DNA from: Stentor coeruleus
Taxonomy: Eukaryota; Ciliophora; Heterotrichea; Heterotrichida; Stentoridae
Reading direction: 5' to 3'
Assembly: GCA_001970955.1 (NCBI GenBank)
Contig: MPUH01000159.1
Coordinates: 28,814-92,813, forward strand
DNA: 64,000 bases
In this document: positions 32,101 to 38,920 of the stretch, one piece after another
Numbering within the stretch: position 1 is the stretch's first letter
How the letters are laid out: each line of letters opens with the position of its first letter
Notes under the pieces: model-generated
Database searches by the model: none
What the model saw: only the letters and a program-made list of their open reading frames with translations
Told to the model about the DNA's origin: nothing
Made by a program: the position numbers and the translations under genes

Positions 32101-33051
32101 TTTTAATGTGTCTTCTTTAGTATGGGGGTTTCTTTTTGCTTTGATGCACACTCCAACAGCTTTTCCAAGACTTTTACTAAGAACATCCATAAGTTTCTGT
32201 AATCTAGCTTTGGTTTCAATTGATTTCTTCATCTCATCTTTATCTTTCCATCTTAAAAAGCCTTCGCTAAGTCGTGCCTTATTGATTTTGAAAATACTTG
32301 AAAGAATAGATTTTATGTATTTTTCTTTTTGCGCTTGGACAGGATCTGAAGGTACACTTTTTAGTTGCTCACTAAGTAGCCTGTTCTTCCACTTTAATAC
32401 CGCAAGTTTCTTGCCGCTTGCGAATAATAAAGCTTTTTCGACCATCGGGGCAAAAGCTTCAGTATCTACTTCTCTAGTGATGATTTCAGTTTTTTCGGAT
32501 TTCTTAACAGATTTTTTCATGACTTCCACGACTCCCATAGCAATCTTTTGTGCTTCAAAAGACTCAAAATTTATAAGGTCGACCGTTTTTTGCATTCTCA
32601 TTCCTAATGATGATCGAAGTGATGCAACTAATCTAGCGCAGTTGAGTCTTTTAATTTCGAGTTGAGATTTTTGCTGAACTTTATGGATTGCAAGCGAATT
32701 AAAGGCTGTATGGACTTGGCTTTGTGACTTAAGATGAAGTTTGGCAAGAGCATGGCATAGAGTCGCCACTTTATGTCCACTGTTTACTACCATGAGATGA
32801 CGGAAATCAGGAGGTTGTGTCGCTGATTTGATCGAGCTGAGATAAGTTTTGAAAGCTTGCAAGTCCGACTGGGCTAGTTTGGTCCTGCTTGCTAGATCCT
32901 CTGCCAGCTTGAGTGAAGTTTGTATGTCCTTTTGGGGCAAACTCTTTAGCGACTGATGGAGATTTTGAACATTTTCAGAGTACTTTTGAAGGTCTTCAGG
33001 CCTTCCTGATAGAACCTCTTCAACAAGAATTGTAATTCCTGGGGTTTCCAT
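20170..33051 (-). CDS. Giant Sfi1-like repeat protein, candidate centrin/spasmin-binding scaffold
   Basis: A single uninterrupted 4,293-codon frame (ATG at 33051, TAA). After a helical N-terminus (1-200) and 10-12 divergent Trp-containing repeats come about 45 regular repeats of about 69 residues, then a C-terminal coiled coil. The consensus unit runs: DN-x-RSQKLKNAL, xxIPRRTLRDAxxRI, GDGxKVKGA, xxxIKxKPRxALxxWKxF. The AxxxW(K/R)xF element is the Sfi1 type, which in yeast and animal Sfi1 binds one centrin per repeat. Giant proteins of this general design, the spasmin-binding GSBPs, are described in Spirostomum, a contractile heterotrich. Binding to centrin or spasmin and a role in myonemes or basal-body fibres is therefore a good inference, not shown here. 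Three tandem 725-residue super-repeats occupy its middle. The protein is very basic. Confidence 0.93.
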   Translation of the reverse strand: METPGITILVEEVLSGRPEDLQKYSENVQNLHQSLKSLPQKDIQTSLKLAEDLASRTKLAQSDLQAFKTYLSSIKSATQPPDFRHLMVVNSGHKVATLCHALAKLHLKSQSQVHTAFNSLAIHKVQQKSQLEIKRLNCARLVASLRSSLGMRMQKTVDLINFESFEAQKIAMGVVEVMKKSVKKSEKTEIITREVDTEAFAPMVEKALLFASGKKLAVLKWKNRLLSEQLKSVPSDPVQAQKEKYIKSILSSIFKINKARLSEGFLRWKDKDEMKKSIETKARLQKLMDVLSKSLGKAVGVCIKAKRNPHTKEDTLKTAFKNITHNFMAVTSKALTKWNKVVTSQKKNNKIKEYLLKNLAKYPKMQLLVYFMMWKENQKNESPKLFKMVAIVQKLFGERAKRIYHCPRIVKDSDEIRSKALKRLAAIKYSFLRFTLQKWRYFKIIVKSGDKRRSVIQGLYFLANPLKHPFRIWSELVKSNSEVEKTLGFSGVFTILNRIYRSRFHHVVNKCMKKKKPKELLEKVWRHYSKNYAEKLRSSFLIWNVLLKNQKRNELLKTRNFCVLKMLDRVTAHLCLGFNTWRCNVDGIKKKDYLDKFRSVKIAEKIKKLIRNRAELVFKLIFPGSKIKELLKMLMWSFISKQRHSLYIWKSSIAFIKQEKKLNEVKMNLLKEGLRKLARDNLISARDAIFKRDEKVGTSIKGMLVILRHASKAKEAFLTWRLRAMGVKHQGQLNAVRSGNVESLFKNMVRRTLQDVRLRMQGGSQKTMKAFKTFSTVIMKQKKIKLVQWSKYTIIVRGGGLMSNAKSSRLDLLMTKIMVRTLRGSVHNIMGSGNRVKGSLNSLLYNIKKRPLRALKKWLKFADDFDNKKIYDSARSTKMGQNLHRLHLRTTKDALSRIFGNDKSVAGRLKLLFMSLNNNYRRAFDAWKKFIDLVNKNEIMTNLTSNKLLGSLRRLPLRTLFGSFKRITDEQKPEKNSKALKFCLLISPMPRRSLRTAFNRSVGNMDKAQRMISNIFFLFSKKTKVSFLMWKKFIVDVKEKNMLDNVKSNKLLNALSKVPKRTLRDALARIIGDGNKAVGIVKRSFLNMLRKPKSAVLKWVKYSQEVDKKTFHDSITTLKLKSALENIIRRTMRDADQRILGGGDKVKGQMMNLINNLKKKPRNALKQWKDFVDGVKTKGLLDNVRCQQLKNALTKVPIRSTRDAVQRIIGDGSKVKGAMSSLLNKMKKKPKEALRMWRDFVNDTKTKGLLDGARSLKLKNCMGGIPRRTLKDAFLRIIGDGNKAKAALRSLQSKIEKRERDALNKWKQFIDNIKKKNIMDNLRSQKLKNAMERIPRRMIKDAGQRILGDGNKVKGALKTMLNAIKNKPRVAYNLWKAFKERCAKKDIMDNARSHKLDNVLKKIPTRILRDSVQRMIGEGTKVKGAIKSIVSSIKRQSDLAYNKWKGFVEDVKKKNVMDNLRSQKLKNSMERIPRRVVKDAAERILGEGDKLKGAMKSLIERFKNKAKLAIKLWGNYVKDVKAKKLLDGVKSQKLYNSLNKIPLRTMRDKFERIVGEGDKLKGALSSIIHNIKKRPRNALQNWKNFKDACNKKDMMDNVRSQKLKNALVKIPIRTIKDSAQRILGGGSKAVGALKVIFLALDKLSKRFFYVWKDYIRQTKNKNLMTNLTSQRLRINLSRIPLRTLLIAFKSVYGKEQATEAQIRSYKMLFGLFKIPMRTLRNSVNMIIDKEDRVRSAMTRIFNFMIQTTRRSFVHWTKITLLIKQEVLLDNVKSNKLLNALTRVPKRTLRDALARVVGDGNKAVGTIKRSFLNMLRKPKSAVLKWVKYSQGIDKKTFHDSITTLKLKSAMENIIRRTMKDADQRILGAGDKIKGQLTNMVNNLKKKPRNALKQWKDFVDGVKTRGLLDNVRCQQLKNALSKVPRRVMKDAVQRIVGDGSKVKGAMNSLLSNLKKKPREALKLWKKFVNDIKTKGLLDGARSLKLKNCLSGMPRRTLKDGIQRIIGDGNKAKAALRSLQSKIEKRERDALNKWKQFIDDVKKKNFMDNVRSQKLKNCMGRIPRRIIKDAGQRILGDGNKVKGALKTMLNAIKNKPRVAYNLWKAFKEQCAKKDIMDNARSHKLDNVLKKIPTRILRDSVQRMVGEGTKVKGAMKSIINSIKRKAEVAYNKWKGFVEDVNKKNVMDNLRSQKLKNAMERIPRRVVKDAAERILGEGDKLKGAMKSLIERFKNKAKLAIKLWGNYVKDVKAKKLLDGVKSQKLYNSLNKIPLRTMRDKFERIVGEGDKLKGALNSIIHNIKRRPRNALQNWKNFKDACNKKDMMDNVRSHKLKNALIKIPTRTIKDSAQRILGGGSKAIGALKVIFVTLDKMSKRYFYFWRDYIKQTKTKEIMTTITSHKLRINLSRIPLRTLLSVFRDIHGKDQASKEEIRALRLLISLLRTPRRTLRSSFNVLNDNENRARAMMTRIFNFIIQTTRRSFVHWSKITLLIKQEVLLDNVKSQKLLNALTRVPKRTLKDSFSRLIGDGNVSKGLIVRAISKILRKPRSAVSRWVKYSQNIDKKTSLDAMRILQLKISMTDILKRTLRDASQRIQGAGDKIKGAMTGMIDSLKKKPRDAMKKWRDYIKACDSKSMMDNIRSQRLKEVLGRVPKRVMRDAVQRTTGDGSKLKGAINSVLANLKKRPRDALKMWRKFIEDIKSKKLMDGMRAHQVKGALSNIIKRTMRDASQRLLGDGNKVKAAVKSLEAKIRMREKSAYDMWKVYVDNIKKRRIMDNLRSEKLKVALLGIPRRVIKDAKERILGDGSKVRGAIKSILAAIRNKPRQALKMWKDYIEKCKRGDILDNARRQKFGTIFEKIPRRTLRDSVQRMLGEGTKIKGAIKSILNKIKQMPRDALKKWRNFVNDVRMRKQFDAVRSSKLLFILTKIPRRTIKDVSERILGEGDKVKGALKSIVNGLRKQMSTSLHKWKGAVEDMKKKGLLDGVKSQKLKFSLSRICIRTSKDTFERISGDGSKVKGALMSILHSIKRMPKNAMEKWRKYVEACRSKKMMDAVRSQKLLLHLNRIPLRVIKDSCQRVIGSGSKAKGALKVLFMTFDKQSKRAFYVWKDFLKATKTKQLSNNLVSQKLAMALSRLPARVLRLTFKSIVPEDGKIKRALRGICFVFDKGLENSLIRWKSFLKDRAIKDSKTALKGMKIKDSLGKPARRVLRSAKSHADHDNSKLRLCLKVLSTNFIKIYQDSFKRWLFATKPANLLNQLKGHNLKSVLSRIPQRTIRGGFIKILGIGYRVKNIIGNLNNIFNNGLKLAVKKWVDFKALCDRNELMNESRSVKLRITLERLKLRTMRGALESVKDETSSKLMKVLNDLDTACRRKPKAAIEHWKKYAKFIDEKKLLNNARSLRLDRALKGLSVRTMKDATGRMLNDGDKIKATLRSMESVAKKFLKQAMEKYKKYISDLKNKRLFDNARSQQLKGSMERLTKRTLRAVVNNVVGEGNNVKGALRRLLMAYNKKTKSAFENWKKFVTDGMKKQFLNARRAQELKNHLVRMQLRTIKGANSRIIGAGNVTEGIITKMYKAIEKLPLIAFLRWKQYMNDIKSKKLFDMARSEKLKGAMSRIISRTTSSVVTKFRPDGVAKAKKALVELFKQALNIERDGFKKWREYVNKVNQKGLLDQCRTLKLKDSLNKIKQRTVKDCYERAVGGGSKVAGRLNSLFAASMKMAKLAIDKWRQYLNDIKNKKLFDGIRSLQLKQSLERIAKRTSKSFTEQLISDDNKVKSALRRLYMIADKQIQSAYKKWRQYLADSKNLNNQRGNALRRRLDAIVQKQSKKVIYQIVGPNDKVACKLRDLAKYANKIPRQAMNSWKASIYDALAHKLRMVIRAEKFKYNMTKIVQRTSRTVYVRSSGKGKVASIMGRLVSSFTGKQRESFLRFILYTISRKQRHQGFVVRIGNVGRTFMNRTLKTVLNAVVGDGRVRRLLEKLCNNYQNMVKEAYKRMWHRVEKIRTIKKINSAYFVFRTLMAYAKKVLAVRFKYWMNLEFLRRRRIMKKSTAKMMAFSSVSYESAFWKWKYILSSTGFQLLPKHSLAFKRFISIGSSYQKRLEQFSFYKLALWYKNMGYGQKMSIPDTVAHLNKHSRDISAEDPSRMSSIQPKSIENPSGISTVASGKLSREEVTSINQMGAFEMLFNQLKGVRIRNISWGMCSIVTYSRQIGFYDNERSRLIDQINELRFEKHSLLEDNNTLRHHNESLIDNLEKTNLEFQTLSLHLDQMRLVRMVRVVSKMIEVPIAEAFSFLYENNLE
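23404..25578 (-). repeat. Super-repeat copy C of the giant gene, diverged
   Basis: Begins at LLDNVKSQKLLNAL. The unit order is the same at first, but the sequence is clearly more diverged than A versus B and loses register resemblance toward its C-terminal end. Confidence 0.75.
25579..27753 (-). repeat. Super-repeat copy B of the giant gene
   Basis: Begins at LLDNVKSNKLLNAL and has the same order of unit types as copy A. Its start is 2,175 bp from A's start and 2,175 bp from C's. Confidence 0.9.
27754..29928 (-). repeat. Super-repeat copy A of the giant gene (2,175 bp, 725 codons)
   Basis: Begins at MLDNVKSNKLLNAL. It comprises nine units of about 69 residues plus one longer unit of about 104. 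Copy B follows exactly 2,175 bp later and is nearly identical in nucleotide sequence over long stretches (compare 28262-28800 with 26087-26625). Confidence 0.9.
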
Positions 33052-34894
33052 ATTAATTTTATATCCATTGGTTAAATGCTTAGAAATTAACGTATAAATC
33101 CACCCAATTTTCTTGTTTAGTTACTTGGGTATATTAGATTATTTCTTGGTATATATTCTAATAATTTAAGAAAAATCTTCTGTATGGCTAAGTGACGTTT
33201 AAGCAAAAGTTGTCCACAAAAAACACTTCAACGTGTCATGGTTTGTATAATTCAAACTATAGGTTTACTCTCAGCATATATAAATGAATGTCAGAAGCTG
33301 GAATACTGGGACTTCGCATTTGTGTATTCGAAGTAAAATGACTGCAGAACGTGAAGTGTTGAAGATAATATGGGGAAATAACGAAAGAAATTTGCAAATT
33401 TTGTATTGTTTTAGATGCTTGGAAGATTTTTTGGATTTTTAGAGAAAATGATTAAATTAGGCTTTTTTTTTGGCTAGATAGTTTATAGTTTTTGAAAAGC
33501 TTTATTATTTAGGACAGTAATATTTTATAGCAAATAAAAAATCCCTTAAGATTAATTGATTTAAGATTAAGAGGATTTTCTGTCGGTATACTCTAAAAAT
33601 AAATATAGCATATGCCAACCAAGTCAAACATCAAGCAAAAACCTATATTACAACATTTATATAACTACCTAACAGAAGTGAATCATAGTAAAAAAATTCC
33701 ACTATCCTCATAATTGATTACTATAGCATAACTCCAACCCTTGCATAATAATCCCAAATAATTATATTGAAAATTTGGCTTGATCATATGGTTCAGTATT
33801 TTATGCATTTTTATAAGCTAATATTTATAATTATTCCAAAGATAGCGATAGGAAGCCTTCAAAATCTCAAATCTTTAATATCTATAACTACTTTCAATCC
33901 TAAAAGACTACTTTTTTGATAGATAATATTAAAGTATAAGATTTTTTGCACTTAAATTAATCAAAATGCTCTCAAAATTTTACTTCAAGAGTCTGAAAGA
34001 CAGTATTAAGAATTATAAAAATATATGTAATATGAATCGCTATGATAATAAATTCTAGTATAGAAACTATGCTAAGTGATTTATAATAAAGATCTAAAAG
34101 AATGCTTATAGGATAGCGAAAAATGAGAATGCACTGTTATTGATATTGTCTGGAATCTGGGTTTGATTTTATATGAAATTCAGTTAGGCTGATGTATTTA
34201 ATTTCTTTTTAAAACTATTAAATTGTTTTAGATATAATAAATATCGCTTTGGACTAAAATATTTTGTAGTCAAAGGATAATTATTGGGAAAATAAGCAAA
34301 TTATTCAATAGCATATAGATAAATTAGCATAAATAATAGAGTAAGTTGTAATATAGTTTTATTTTGGATATAAACTATTCTTGTTAAGTATTTGCTAAAA
34401 TTTGTGTGTTGTTATAATATATAAAGTATATGAAGGAATAGTTTATAGTTTTTACTTAAAGGTAGTTTGGATTAAAAAAAAAATATTCTAAGTAACGGAA
34501 AAGCATTTGCAAATGATTTTATATCTTTTAAACAAAATTTGAGAACTTTAGCTTTTATATTAGAAATACTATAGTTCAATTTTCTAAGTATGATCTCAGA
34601 AGTATTAATATAATCTTTTAAACTTCTTAACCATAACAACCTTAACTCTCCATACCTCTCTTATCACTATTTAATCACCAAATTCGCATCTATTACGAAA
34701 TTGTAAAATTTCCATACAAAATTAAAAAAAATTTCCTAACAATTTCCTAAAACCCAAAACACGACTATTTTTTCTAATCTTCAAAAAGCTTTATTCAATA
34801 CCCCCTTCTCTTGCCAAATACATTTTCCAACAAAAAAATTGATATTCTTCATAAATTCCCATTTTCTAAAGCAACTGACACTCTGTATTTAAAT
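33052..34894. other. Large divergent intergenic region
   Basis: About 1.8 kb between the giant gene and a plus-strand gene. G-rich on the plus strand near 33,350-33,480 (upstream of the giant gene) and C/A-rich near 34,620-34,800. No open frame of note, no RNA gene and no repeat is recognised. The frame of the next gene is open back to a TTG at 34811, but no ATG occurs before 34895. Confidence 0.6.
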
Positions 34895-36700
34895 ATGAAA
34901 TCAAACGAAATCTCGGTAATCCGCAGCGAAGGCATCGAAAAAGAGCCTATCGAGTGCACAATCTCCTTAAATGACAATATATACGGCATAGTTGGCCTAA
35001 AGCCTTCACAAGGTCCAAGTCCTTTCTATTTGCCTCTAACAGGAGTTCTCGGAGTAGAATTGAAACATAAAAACAAAAAAATTGGTGAGATCCGAGTTGA
35101 CCTAAACTGTTTAGAACGAGATGGATTGCAATGGTTGCCAATACTTTGCCCAGGATCAGAAAAACTTCTTAGCGTCCCAGACGAAGTTGATGAGCCAAGA
35201 ATATTAATTTCGTTAAATGAAAGCAAGTCAAAATATCCAGATACCCCTATGGTCAGACCTTCAAATACTATGGTTTCAGCTATACTTCAACTTGCTGGAC
35301 AAGGATCAAAGAAATTTGAATCTGAAAATATAGAAAGAGCATCATCTGTAAATTCTCATAGCAACAGTATGGTTTGTGTGAAAAAAATCGATATTGATAG
35401 TATTGAAAAAACTCTATCAAGAAGTCTTATGAGTCCTTGCCAAGGCTTTCCAAGAAAATCTAAAAGTGAAGGTACTGAGTCTGTGTTTTATAAAAACTCA
35501 TCTAGGAATAGTTTGGATTTACCAAAAAAAATCGAATTTGATGGCTCGGATAAAAATATTCCTTTAGCTGTAAGTTCAGGACAAACTTCTTATAAGAAAT
35601 TCGACTTTGAACTTGCTGAAAAAGCTCTTGAAAATGTGATGGTCTCTACGATACAAGATGATTTTCCTGTTCAGATTGTTGAATCTCCTCATTTTCCTGC
35701 ACCTATACAGATATTAGAGAAAAAAACTGATCAAGAAACAAATGAAAAAAAAACTTTTCCTTATTTGCACGGATCTCCTTATAATAATGGGAAAAAGTTT
35801 GACTTTGAAAGCACGGAAAATAGGGAAAAAAATCTGATAATTGAAAAACTCAAACAAAGTGTTAAGGAAACTGAAGACTTTTATGAAGAAGTTATAGAAA
35901 AACTCAAAAACGATGTTAGTAAAATGCAGAAAAAAAACTATTTGAAGAAAAAAAATATAAAAAAGCAAAGCATTGAAATCGAAATGCTCAAAAGGAAAAT
36001 CAAAGCTTTAGAAGGGGAGAAGCCTATTGATGAGACGCAATTGTGGAAAAAACAATGCGAAATTCTTAAAGGGTCGATAAAAGATATGGAAAACGCTAAG
36101 GAGAAGATGGAAAATGAGCTCCAAACACTTAAGAATCTTAATGCAACATGTGAAAATTGTGAGGTTTATAAAAAGTCTATAAAAGAAAACGGTAAAGCTC
36201 TTGAAGAGTATAAAATGAATATAGAAATGCTTATGGAAAAAGTTAATACACAAGAGTTTCATAATCAGGAATTATTGATTTATAAGCAAGACCTTGAGAA
36301 CTCTTTATGTGTAGCTGAAAAAAAAATCACAGGTATGAAAAATTATGAAGGACTTGAAATATATAGTAATAATGTTCAGAGTGATGAGATTGATGAAAAA
36401 CTTGAAGCGAAATACCCGAGATTTAAACAGAAAAGTGTGAAGATATGCAGAGGACTTTATGTATATGAAGGCAAAAAAGTTCAAGTTGCTGATAAGGCTG
36501 GGGGAGTAGTATTTTTACTAGATGGCAAAGATACTGTTATTATGGAAACTCAAGATAACTCTATGAGCAAAACTGAAAAAACTCCTCCGAACTTAGAAGA
36601 TATCAGCAATCAAATAGACAGCTACAAGCCTCAAAACCTAATCCATGGTCGGGCAACTTCTCGTGAAAATAAGCTTCGAGTCTTAGCCAAGCAGTGGTAA
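34895..36700 (+). CDS. C2-like N-terminus plus coiled-coil protein
   Basis: About 601 residues from the first in-frame ATG (MKSNEISVIRSEGIEKEPIE). The first 120 residues are beta-rich and end with GEIRVDLNCLERDGLQWLPI and a PRILISLNES strand, a pattern like a C2-type domain, but without clear Ca2+-binding Asp loops. Residues about 130-315 are disordered and contain several degenerate motifs of the type KK(F/I)(D/E)(F/I)xxxEK. Residues about 315-490 are coiled coil. The C-terminal 100 residues hold a small domain (KSVKICRGLYVYEGKKVQVA) of unknown type. C2 plus coiled coil suggests a membrane- or cilium-associated scaffold; this is inferred. Confidence 0.78.
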   Translation: MKSNEISVIRSEGIEKEPIECTISLNDNIYGIVGLKPSQGPSPFYLPLTGVLGVELKHKNKKIGEIRVDLNCLERDGLQWLPILCPGSEKLLSVPDEVDEPRILISLNESKSKYPDTPMVRPSNTMVSAILQLAGQGSKKFESENIERASSVNSHSNSMVCVKKIDIDSIEKTLSRSLMSPCQGFPRKSKSEGTESVFYKNSSRNSLDLPKKIEFDGSDKNIPLAVSSGQTSYKKFDFELAEKALENVMVSTIQDDFPVQIVESPHFPAPIQILEKKTDQETNEKKTFPYLHGSPYNNGKKFDFESTENREKNLIIEKLKQSVKETEDFYEEVIEKLKNDVSKMQKKNYLKKKNIKKQSIEIEMLKRKIKALEGEKPIDETQLWKKQCEILKGSIKDMENAKEKMENELQTLKNLNATCENCEVYKKSIKENGKALEEYKMNIEMLMEKVNTQEFHNQELLIYKQDLENSLCVAEKKITGMKNYEGLEIYSNNVQSDEIDEKLEAKYPRFKQKSVKICRGLYVYEGKKVQVADKAGGVVFLLDGKDTVIMETQDNSMSKTEKTPPNLEDISNQIDSYKPQNLIHGRATSRENKLRVLAKQW

Positions 36701-36775
36701 TATATCTATAAATAACTTAAAAGCATACATCGAATCTTATTCTTACATCTTTCTATTCATACAATAATAAAAAAA

Positions 36776-37417
36776 ATGGAACTTTATATCGCAAGACAGT
36801 AATTATAACATAGCGGGCAAACTGTTGGGAACGTAGAAAGGATTCTTCAAGGACAACAAGGTGGAGAATTAACAGAACTTGGAGTTCATCAAGCACAATT
36901 ACTAGGAGAAAGGTTAAAATCAGTTCATTTCGACGCGATTTTTTGCAGTGATTTGAATAGATGCCAACAAACTTTAGGTCAAATAATTCCTTTTCACAAT
37001 TATGCAAGTCCAGTTTTTGATGAAAGACTTAGAGAAAAAAGTGCTGGGGTTCTTGAAGGAAGACCTCTTGGGACAACTGATGCACTTGCTAAAAAAAATG
37101 GGGTAAATCCACGTGAATATCGACCTGAACGTGGGGAAAGCTGGACTGATGTTCAAAGCCGGGCCAGGAATTTCTTAATGGAATTGGCTTCTAGGTTTAT
37201 ACAACCTAATGGAAATTTTAGGATACTTATAGTCAGTCATGGAGGATGGATTATGGAATTTATTAATGTGATTAGAGAAATTAAAGGACAAATACCAGTT
37301 TATGCGAATAAAAGCAAAAATACAGCTGTTTATGTTTACAGGTTTAAGAAAAATGGTAATAAACTCAGTCCATCTATGGTTATAGAAAATGATACGAAAC
37401 ATTTGTCAAATATTTAA
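36776..37417 (+). CDS. Histidine phosphatase, TIGAR/phosphoglycerate mutase-like (two exons)
   Basis: Exon 1 is only 23 nt (36776-36798); exon 2 is 36814-37417. The 15-nt intron splits the catalytic His codon. The joined 208-residue protein starts MELYIARHGQTVGN, carrying the RHG motif of the histidine phosphatase superfamily. Later elements are FCSDLNRCQQTL, LREKSAGVLEGRP (the Glu-containing motif), PERGESW and the second His in ILIVSHGGWIME. The EGRP and RGESW features are closest to TIGAR-type fructose-2,6-bisphosphatases and phosphoglycerate mutase-like phosphatases. Substrate cannot be fixed from sequence. Confidence 0.92.
36799..36813 (+). other. 15-nt intron in histidine phosphatase gene
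   Basis: GTAATTATAACATAG. It falls after CA of the catalytic CAC codon; removal creates RHG in frame. Confidence 0.95.
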
Positions 37418-38346
37418 AGATTTATTTTTTAGTTGGATTAATATATTGTTATAAAAGATACAAATAATAATTATTGAAATATAAATTTTAGATGCTGTTA
37501 GGAAATTAGTTAAAGATGAAAGGAAATTTACCCAGATTACCTCAGCAACTTTTTTCTTAATCAGATAGTGATAAGTTAGGATTTATTATGAACAAAAAAT
37601 TTTACAAATTTATGATCAGAGCTTGTGCTACTTTGAACTGTGATAAACTTACACAAGGACAAGTTAAAGGATATCTTAAAAATCGACAATAATAAAGATG
37701 TCTCTTGATGAATATGCGATTTTTTAGCAATATTTAAAAATTTTGAGGAAAGAGAAGAAGATAAGAGAAATGTGTAAAATAGAGAAGAAAAAAAAAGAAA
37801 CTAAAGTTGAAAATCAGGTAAATAAACATTTATAACCAGAAAACCTCATAGATAAAATTTGTTATTGTAATTTTTCTAAATATATCTTTCCACTTGAAAT
37901 AAGGATGAAGTTTACAGATAATTTGATAACAAAGTTAAATATCCTTAGAATTATCTATATTTAATAGATTATCTTATATTTTTTATATAAATACTATCTG
38001 ATTAAACTAAAACTACCTAATTATCGTTATAACTTTTCAAAAATTAATTTACATCATGAACGAAACCTTAAACAATATCATAAAATTCCACCATTAATCT
38101 AATAATAAAGCCTGCTTGTATAAAATTTCATTGAACACATTAATCCATTTTTAACTTAGCATCATAATCAATCCACATATAAATACTTTATCCCTAAAAT
38201 CTCTATCTTTAATCTCATCAACTCTTTTTCTTACCTAAAAACCTTCTTTAAACTTGCATTATTAATCAAATACACTCTTTCCATATATTATCGTATTTTA
38301 CCCGCCACTTTTAAATCTAATAACTTAAATACCATATAACGGCAAA
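37418..38346. other. Intergenic with a decayed EF-hand gene
   Basis: Apart from the EF-hand remnant at about 37.5-37.8 kb, nothing is recognised. The right half (37,980-38,340) is C/A-rich on the plus strand, the composition seen downstream of minus-strand genes. Confidence 0.6.
37515..37800 (+). pseudogene. Decayed calmodulin/spasmin-like EF-hand gene
   Basis: Two degenerate EF-hands are visible. The first reads SDSDKLGFIMNKKFYKF, with loop Asp1, Asp3 and Gly6 but Lys in place of the position-12 Glu. The second is approached by an EF-like linker (CDKLTQGQVKGYLK) and reads IDNNKD, after which a one-base shift leads to SLDEYAIF. A stop lies just upstream of the first loop, and two stops follow NRQ in the original frame. 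No 15-nt intron explains these breaks. It looks like a pseudogene of an EF-hand protein; the assignment rests on short motifs. Confidence 0.5.
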
Positions 38347-38877
38347 TTATATTATATTATTTGAAATGCTATGCCCTAAGAGCTTAGTCTGCAGTTTATT
38401 CTTGAATCCATCCACAACATTCCATAGTTTTTTTTTCTTATTACTTTTCCTACTTTGCAATATTTTTTTAATCTTCTTATTTTCTTCAATAACTTCAAAT
38501 AGCTTACTTTTAAGCTCATTAATATATGCAAAGTTTTCGTTAGTGCTCTCATCTTTAACATCTTTTTCAAGCTTTTGTTCTTTTTGTTTGCGGATATTGA
38601 AATTCTTCTTATCTAAATTTGGATTGCTATTAGTTTTACCAAGTTTCATAGGAAGTTGTATACCTGAAGGAGAGTTTTTTACTATAGAATGATTTTTTTT
38701 TGTTGAATTGACTGTTTTTGTATCATTGGATTTAAGTTTTAATAATACTTCAAAGTCAATCGACCCAGGAATAGTCCTTTGTCTGAAAGTAACTGGGGAT
38801 ATCCTTGCTGAAAGACTTCTTCTTAAAGTTTCATCTTTGTCTGATTTCTTTCTCATCAATTTAACCCTATTTTGCAT
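38347..38877 (-). CDS. Unrecognised basic coiled-coil protein
   Basis: 176 residues, strongly basic (many Lys and Ser). The N-terminal 90 residues look disordered and contain LRRSLSARISPV and a PGSIDFEVLLKLKS patch. Residues about 100-140 form a short coiled coil (YINELKSKLFEVIEENKKIK), followed by a Lys-rich run and a hydrophobic-basic tail. It is divergently paired with the SAS-4-like gene (43 bp between starts), so the two may share a promoter region. No family is recognised; a cytoskeletal role is possible by neighbourhood only. Confidence 0.7.
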   Translation of the reverse strand: MQNRVKLMRKKSDKDETLRRSLSARISPVTFRQRTIPGSIDFEVLLKLKSNDTKTVNSTKKNHSIVKNSPSGIQLPMKLGKTNSNPNLDKKNFNIRKQKEQKLEKDVKDESTNENFAYINELKSKLFEVIEENKKIKKILQSRKSNKKKKLWNVVDGFKNKLQTKLLGHSISNNII

Positions 38878-38920
38878 GTTTATAATTACTAAGGATTAAA
38901 TAAAACTTGATGTCTAAATA

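Noticed and set aside
20601-32665. Many plus-strand open frames of 60-250 codons antisense to the giant gene
   Set aside because: They are shadows of a repetitive, Lys/Leu-rich coding sequence; the giant frame is uninterrupted and repeat-conserved at protein level.
20170-33051. UGA or UAA/UAG reassignment as the general code of this genome
   Set aside because: A 4,293-codon frame and many conserved genes contain no in-frame stops and end normally at TAA, TAG or TGA.
34811-34894. N-terminal extension of the C2/coiled-coil gene to a TTG
   Set aside because: Nuclear genes need ATG; no upstream ATG or 15-nt intron supports the extra 28 residues.
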